Source of the DNA: Nocardiopsis sp. NRRL B-16309
GTDB lineage: Bacteria > Actinomycetota > Actinomycetes > Streptosporangiales > Streptosporangiaceae
Reading direction: 5' to 3'
Assembly: GCF_001279585.1 (NCBI RefSeq)
Contig: NZ_LGEC01000069.1
Coordinates: 1 to 64,000, forward strand
Length of the DNA: 64,000 bases
Shown here piece after piece: positions 60,622-64,000 of the stretch (positions are counted from its first letter, which is position 1; every line of letters starts with the position of its first letter). A program made the position numbers and the translations under genes. Under the pieces are notes generated by a model. The model worked only from the letters and a program-made list of their open reading frames with translations, did not search any database and was not told where the DNA came from.

Positions 60622-63222
60622 GTGCAACGACCCCCAGCGCCCCCGGCACCGCACCGGCGCCCACTGACCGGTACGCTCACCGCCCTCGTGGCCGTCGGCG
60701 TGCTCGCCCTGCCCGCCGCCCCCGCCGTCGCCGACCCCGGCCCCGGCCGTGAGTCCGGCAACGGCCCCGACCGCAACGAGGTCGCGGCGGGGACCGAGGC
60801 CCTCACCGGGGCGGGTCCGCGCGCCCTCGCCGCGCCGGGCGCGGCTCCGCCCGCCGTCGGCGTGGACCCCGACGACGCCTACCCCCGCCGGACCGAACTT
60901 CCTCTGCACCCCGAGGACTCCGACGACCACTCGGTCAAGCTCGGGCTCGTGCCCTACCACGACATCGCGCCGACCCTCAACGACCTCCAGGACGCCTCCG
61001 ACCGGGTGAGCGCGGAGATCGTCGGCACGTCTGTGGAGGGACGGGACCTGTACCTCGTCACGGTCACCGAGCCCGAGACCCGCGGCGAGGCTCGCCAGCA
61101 GCAGAGGATGCGCGAACTCATCGCCGACGACCCGGCCCGGGCGGCGCGCGACCGCACCCTGGCCGAGCGGTACAAGTCGCCGGTGTTCGTCAACGCCAAC
61201 ATCCACGGCAACGAGTGGGAGGGCACCGACGCCGCCCTGCGCACCGTCGAGGAACTGGCCGACGCGGAGGACGAGGCGACCGCGGAACTGCTCGCGGGCG
61301 CCCGCCTGTACTTCGTGGTGAGCGCCAACCCGGACGGCCGGGTGGCCGGACGGCGCGCGAACGCCGCCGGATTCGACCTCAACCGGGACTTCGTCACCGC
61401 CTCCCAGCCCGAGACGGTGGCCGTGCGCCAGGTCATGCAGGACACCCAGCCGCTGGTGATGCTCGACCAGCACGGGTACGTCAACGGCACGCTCATCGAG
61501 CCGGCCACGCCCCCGCACGGGCAGAACTACGAGTACGACCTGTACATCAAGCACACCTACGCCAACGCGCTGGACATGGAGGAGGCGATCGGCGCACTCG
61601 GCTACACACCCGAGGACGACGGCGTGGAACCGCCGCAGATCCCCTTCCGCGACTGGGAGGACGGCTGGGACGACTGGCCGCCGATCTTCACACCCATGTA
61701 CGCCCCCTACCAGGGCGCGGTCGCCTCGGCCACGATCGAGTTCCCGATGCGGGTGAACAACGCCGACTACGACCGGCTCGGCGAGGAGGAGCTCCGGCGC
61801 AGGTCGGCGATCAACACCGACATCTCCGCCGCGACGATCGAGGCCACGCTCTCCTACGTCCAGGATCACCGCGACGAGCTCGTCGGCGACCAGATCGAGG
61901 TGTTCCGCCGGGGCGCGGCCGGTGAGGAGCAGGTCGTTCCACCGGAGGAGTGGGTGCCCGGCTTCGGGCCCGAGGACGTGTGGACGACCGACTTCCCGCG
62001 CGCCTACGTCATCCCCGCCGGGCAGGAGCAGCCCTCGGCCACGGCCGCCGCCCGCCTGGTGGACTTCCTGGTCGCCAACGACGTGCGCGTGGAGCGCGCG
62101 GACCGGGCGTTCACCGTCGACGGCGGCGAGTACCCGGCCGGGTCCTACGTCGTGGACATGCACCAGCCCAAACGCGGTATGGCCAACGTCCTGCTGGAGG
62201 ACGGGCGGGACATCAGCCACGACATCGGCGCGATGTACGACATCTCCGGGTGGAGCCACGGGCTGCTCTGGGGCGCCGACGTCGTGGCGGTCCAGGAGGA
62301 GGCGGGGGTGTCGACCGAGCCCGTCACCGTCGCCTCGCCCACCGGATCGGTTGCCGAGGCCGGAGCGGGCGGCTGGGAACTGCGTCTGGACGACGGCGCC
62401 GAGGTCGCCGCGCTCAACGACCTGCTCGCCTCCGGCACGGACGTGGCCTGGAACGGACACGGGGGCGTGATCGTGCCCGCGGACGCCGACGCCGCCGGGC
62501 TCGCCGACCGGTACGGGGTGAGGTTCCGGGCCGCCGAAGGCGGCGGTCCGGGGGAGGCCGTGGTGTCGGGAACGCCGACCGTGGCGGTCGCGGGAGCCGC
62601 CGACGAGGTGTTCACCCTCGACGAGATGGGCTTCGACCTGCGGCCGGTGTCCACGTCGGTGCTCAACGCCGGGTTCGACTGGAGCGGCGTGGACGTGCTG
62701 TACGTGGCGAGCGGGCTGGTCTACGCCGACCTCGACGCGCACGCGCGTGCCGACCTGGACGCCTTCCTGGCCGACGGCGGCGTGGTCGCCCGAGGAGTCG
62801 CCGGGGCCCGCTTCAACGAGCAGGCGGGACTGCTGGACGCCACCCGGCGGTCCGCGCGCTCGGACGCCAACGGCGTCGTGCGGGTGAGCGGGGGCGACGG
62901 TGTGCTGGCGGGGACCGGCGGACACGCGTTCGTCTACGGGCCGGGCTGGTTCACCGACCTCGGCGACGGGGTGGTCGTGGAGCAGTCCTACGCGCGGGAG
63001 GCACCGCTGGTCGCCGGGCACTGGCGGCCGGACCGCAACGGGGCCGGCGGCCAGGCGGACGCCGCCGGGCAGGCGTCCGTGGTCAGCGGAGTCGCAGAGC
63101 GGGGCGCGTCGGTGGTGCTGTTCGGCACCGAGCCGCTGTTCCGCAACCACCCCAAGGGGATGTTCGGGCAGGTCGCCCAGGCCGTGTACTGGAGCGCGTC
63201 GGCCGAGAACGGGCGCCCGTAG
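60622..63222 (+). CDS. secreted M14 family zinc carboxypeptidase
   Basis: This 866-residue protein has a Sec signal (LTGTLTALVAVGVLALPAAP, cleavage near AVADPG). The M14 domain has HGNEWEG (His195, Glu198), the substrate-binding FDLNRDF, the third ligand His in MLDQHGYVNG, and the catalytic-type Glu in SATIEFPM. Beyond about residue 420 a long C-terminal region continues with VADFLVAND-type and beta-rich segments, as in large actinobacterial extracellular carboxypeptidases. GTG 60622 follows AGGAGG. It degrades peptides outside the cell. Confidence 0.92.
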   Translation: MQRPPAPPAPHRRPLTGTLTALVAVGVLALPAAPAVADPGPGRESGNGPDRNEVAAGTEALTGAGPRALAAPGAAPPAVGVDPDDAYPRRTELPLHPEDSDDHSVKLGLVPYHDIAPTLNDLQDASDRVSAEIVGTSVEGRDLYLVTVTEPETRGEARQQQRMRELIADDPARAARDRTLAERYKSPVFVNANIHGNEWEGTDAALRTVEELADAEDEATAELLAGARLYFVVSANPDGRVAGRRANAAGFDLNRDFVTASQPETVAVRQVMQDTQPLVMLDQHGYVNGTLIEPATPPHGQNYEYDLYIKHTYANALDMEEAIGALGYTPEDDGVEPPQIPFRDWEDGWDDWPPIFTPMYAPYQGAVASATIEFPMRVNNADYDRLGEEELRRRSAINTDISAATIEATLSYVQDHRDELVGDQIEVFRRGAAGEEQVVPPEEWVPGFGPEDVWTTDFPRAYVIPAGQEQPSATAAARLVDFLVANDVRVERADRAFTVDGGEYPAGSYVVDMHQPKRGMANVLLEDGRDISHDIGAMYDISGWSHGLLWGADVVAVQEEAGVSTEPVTVASPTGSVAEAGAGGWELRLDDGAEVAALNDLLASGTDVAWNGHGGVIVPADADAAGLADRYGVRFRAAEGGGPGEAVVSGTPTVAVAGAADEVFTLDEMGFDLRPVSTSVLNAGFDWSGVDVLYVASGLVYADLDAHARADLDAFLADGGVVARGVAGARFNEQAGLLDATRRSARSDANGVVRVSGGDGVLAGTGGHAFVYGPGWFTDLGDGVVVEQSYAREAPLVAGHWRPDRNGAGGQADAAGQASVVSGVAERGASVVLFGTEPLFRNHPKGMFGQVAQAVYWSASAENGRP

Positions 63223-63351
63223 GCGGGGCCTTCGGTCCCTTCGGTGCGCTCCCTCGTGCCCGCGCCGTCGCTCGGCAGCGTCCTCAGGGGACGCCTTTGG
63301 CGCGGCCCTTCGTGGGCCCGGACCGCACCCGGTAGTCCCCGAAAGGCGGGA

Positions 63352-63388
63352 CCGCTCACCTCTCTCCCCCGGAGGGCCCGGTGAGCGG
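63352..63388 (+). terminator. terminator between the carboxypeptidase and PucR genes
   Basis: CCGCTCACC and GGTGAGCGG form a perfect 9-bp stem with a 19-nt loop between two convergent genes. Confidence 0.5.
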
Positions 63389-63412
63389 CCTGCCAGGGCC
63401 CGTCAGGCGTGG

Positions 63413-64000
63413 TCAGGAGTCCGCGGCGCGGGTCAGGGTGTGGGCGTACAGGGCGATCTCCAGCTCGAACCGGCGCTCGGCGTCGTCCAGGTCCGGGCCG
63501 AAGAGGTCGCGGATCCGCCGCAGCCGGTAGCGCACCGTCTGCGGGTGCACGTAGAGGTGCTCGGCCACCCGGTTGGCGTTGTGCGCGTGGCGCAGCCAGG
63601 ACAGCAGGGTCTCGGCCAGCCGGTCGGCCTGGGCCGGGGGCAGGTCCGCCAGCGGGGCCAGCCGGGTCCGGCACAGCACGTCGAGCAGGTCGCGGTCGGC
63701 GAACAGCGCCAGCGTCGCCAGGTGGTCGGAGCAGCGGATGAGGCCGCCGGTGTCCAGAACGCCCCGCTGTCCGAGTTCCAGGGCCTTCTGTGCGTAGCGC
63801 AGGGAGAGCGGAAGCCGGCTGAGCGGAACGGTCGGCCCGATCGCGGCGATCCGGCCCGACAGGGCGGCGTCGAGCACGCGCTGCCGTCCCGGGCCGTCCG
63901 GGTCGGGCATGACCAGGTGGGCGTCGAGCCAGGTGACGTCGGTGAGGACGTCGGGGGGCAGGGAGGGGGCGCCGGGCTCGGCGTTCTCACCGTCGGCCAC
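63413..64000 (-). CDS. PucR/CdaR family transcriptional regulator (partial)
   Basis: The last 195 residues of a PucR-type regulator are visible; the N-terminus lies beyond the right edge. The GGDEF-like middle part ends around LSLRYAQKALELGQRG. The C-terminal HTH_30 reads LAETLLSWLRHAHNANRVAE, then LYVHPQTVRYRLRRIRDLFG. It is convergent with the carboxypeptidase gene. Ligand and targets are unknown. Confidence 0.88.
   Translation of the reverse strand: MADGENAEPGAPSLPPDVLTDVTWLDAHLVMPDPDGPGRQRVLDAALSGRIAAIGPTVPLSRLPLSLRYAQKALELGQRGVLDTGGLIRCSDHLATLALFADRDLLDVLCRTRLAPLADLPPAQADRLAETLLSWLRHAHNANRVAEHLYVHPQTVRYRLRRIRDLFGPDLDDAERRFELEIALYAHTLTRAADS

Noticed and set aside
59443..63150. A minus-strand open frame of 1235 codons antisense to the M14 carboxypeptidase
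   Set aside because: Its residues are shadow-like, and the plus strand encodes a complete signal peptide and zinc carboxypeptidase motifs.

Overview
The window is very GC-rich, strongly GC3-biased actinobacterial DNA. The gene content, short intergenic spaces, frequent GTG/TTG starts, SpoIIE/RsbW-type regulators, a Ku/ATP-ligase pair and a perfect CelR/CebR operator fit a Streptomyces-like or, more likely, Nocardiopsaceae (Nocardiopsis-type) chromosome; the genus is inference. There are about 55 genes, no tRNA or rRNA, no CRISPR and no insertion sequence. Three stretches hold decayed gene remnants.

Layout. 0-3 kb: an 8-bp tandem repeat, an IclR regulator divergent from pobA (4-hydroxybenzoate hydroxylase), and a TetR regulator. 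3-3.8 kb: SMP-30-like and HelD-like gene remnants. 3.9-8 kb: a DoxX membrane protein behind a consensus promoter with a CelR/CebR box, and a GH38 alpha-mannosidase. 8-11.3 kb: TetR, a membrane-anchored alpha/beta hydrolase behind nested inverted repeats, and a CorA-like membrane protein. 11.3-15 kb: a PAS/GAF/PP2C/HATPase regulator and a stand-alone MurG. 15-28 kb: a metal-homeostasis region (below), which also contains a Ser/Thr kinase fused to a PstS-like domain. 28-33.5 kb: DUF6153 and DUF305 genes, a second GAF/PP2C/HATPase regulator, a methyltransferase and a Tat-exported FAD oxidase. 33.7-41 kb: ketopantoate reductase, the NHEJ pair (ligase and Ku), a lipase, a PucR regulator and UppP with a repeat-bearing tail. 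41.3-51.7 kb: a TetR-controlled amidase, peptide-type ABC importer and CocE hydrolase cluster. 51.8-64 kb: two PPOX proteins, MerR, CorA, TetR, a DUF89 protein, small membrane proteins, a permuted papain-fold protein, a Bcr-type MFS exporter, a secreted M14 carboxypeptidase and a truncated PucR regulator.

The most interesting part is 15.3-27.9 kb. Four sites, each matching 13 of 15 positions of a Zur-type palindrome TGAAAATnATTTTCA, lie at the promoters of a methyltransferase, an MFS transporter, a divergent operon, and a methyltransferase plus Fur/Zur-family regulator. The divergent operon encodes a small protein, a DUF364-like protein, a GHMP (PduX-like) amino-acid kinase and a PLP-dependent cysteine-synthase-fold enzyme, and ends at a strong terminator. 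I read it as a zinc-repressed pathway, possibly making and exporting a small amino-acid-derived metal chelator. An iron-box-controlled siderophore-interacting flavoprotein sits beside it.

A second regulatory unit is inferred from a shared 21-bp operator before both the DUF3237/TetR pair and the amidase-ABC-CocE operon, suggesting uptake and hydrolysis of an amide or peptide substrate.
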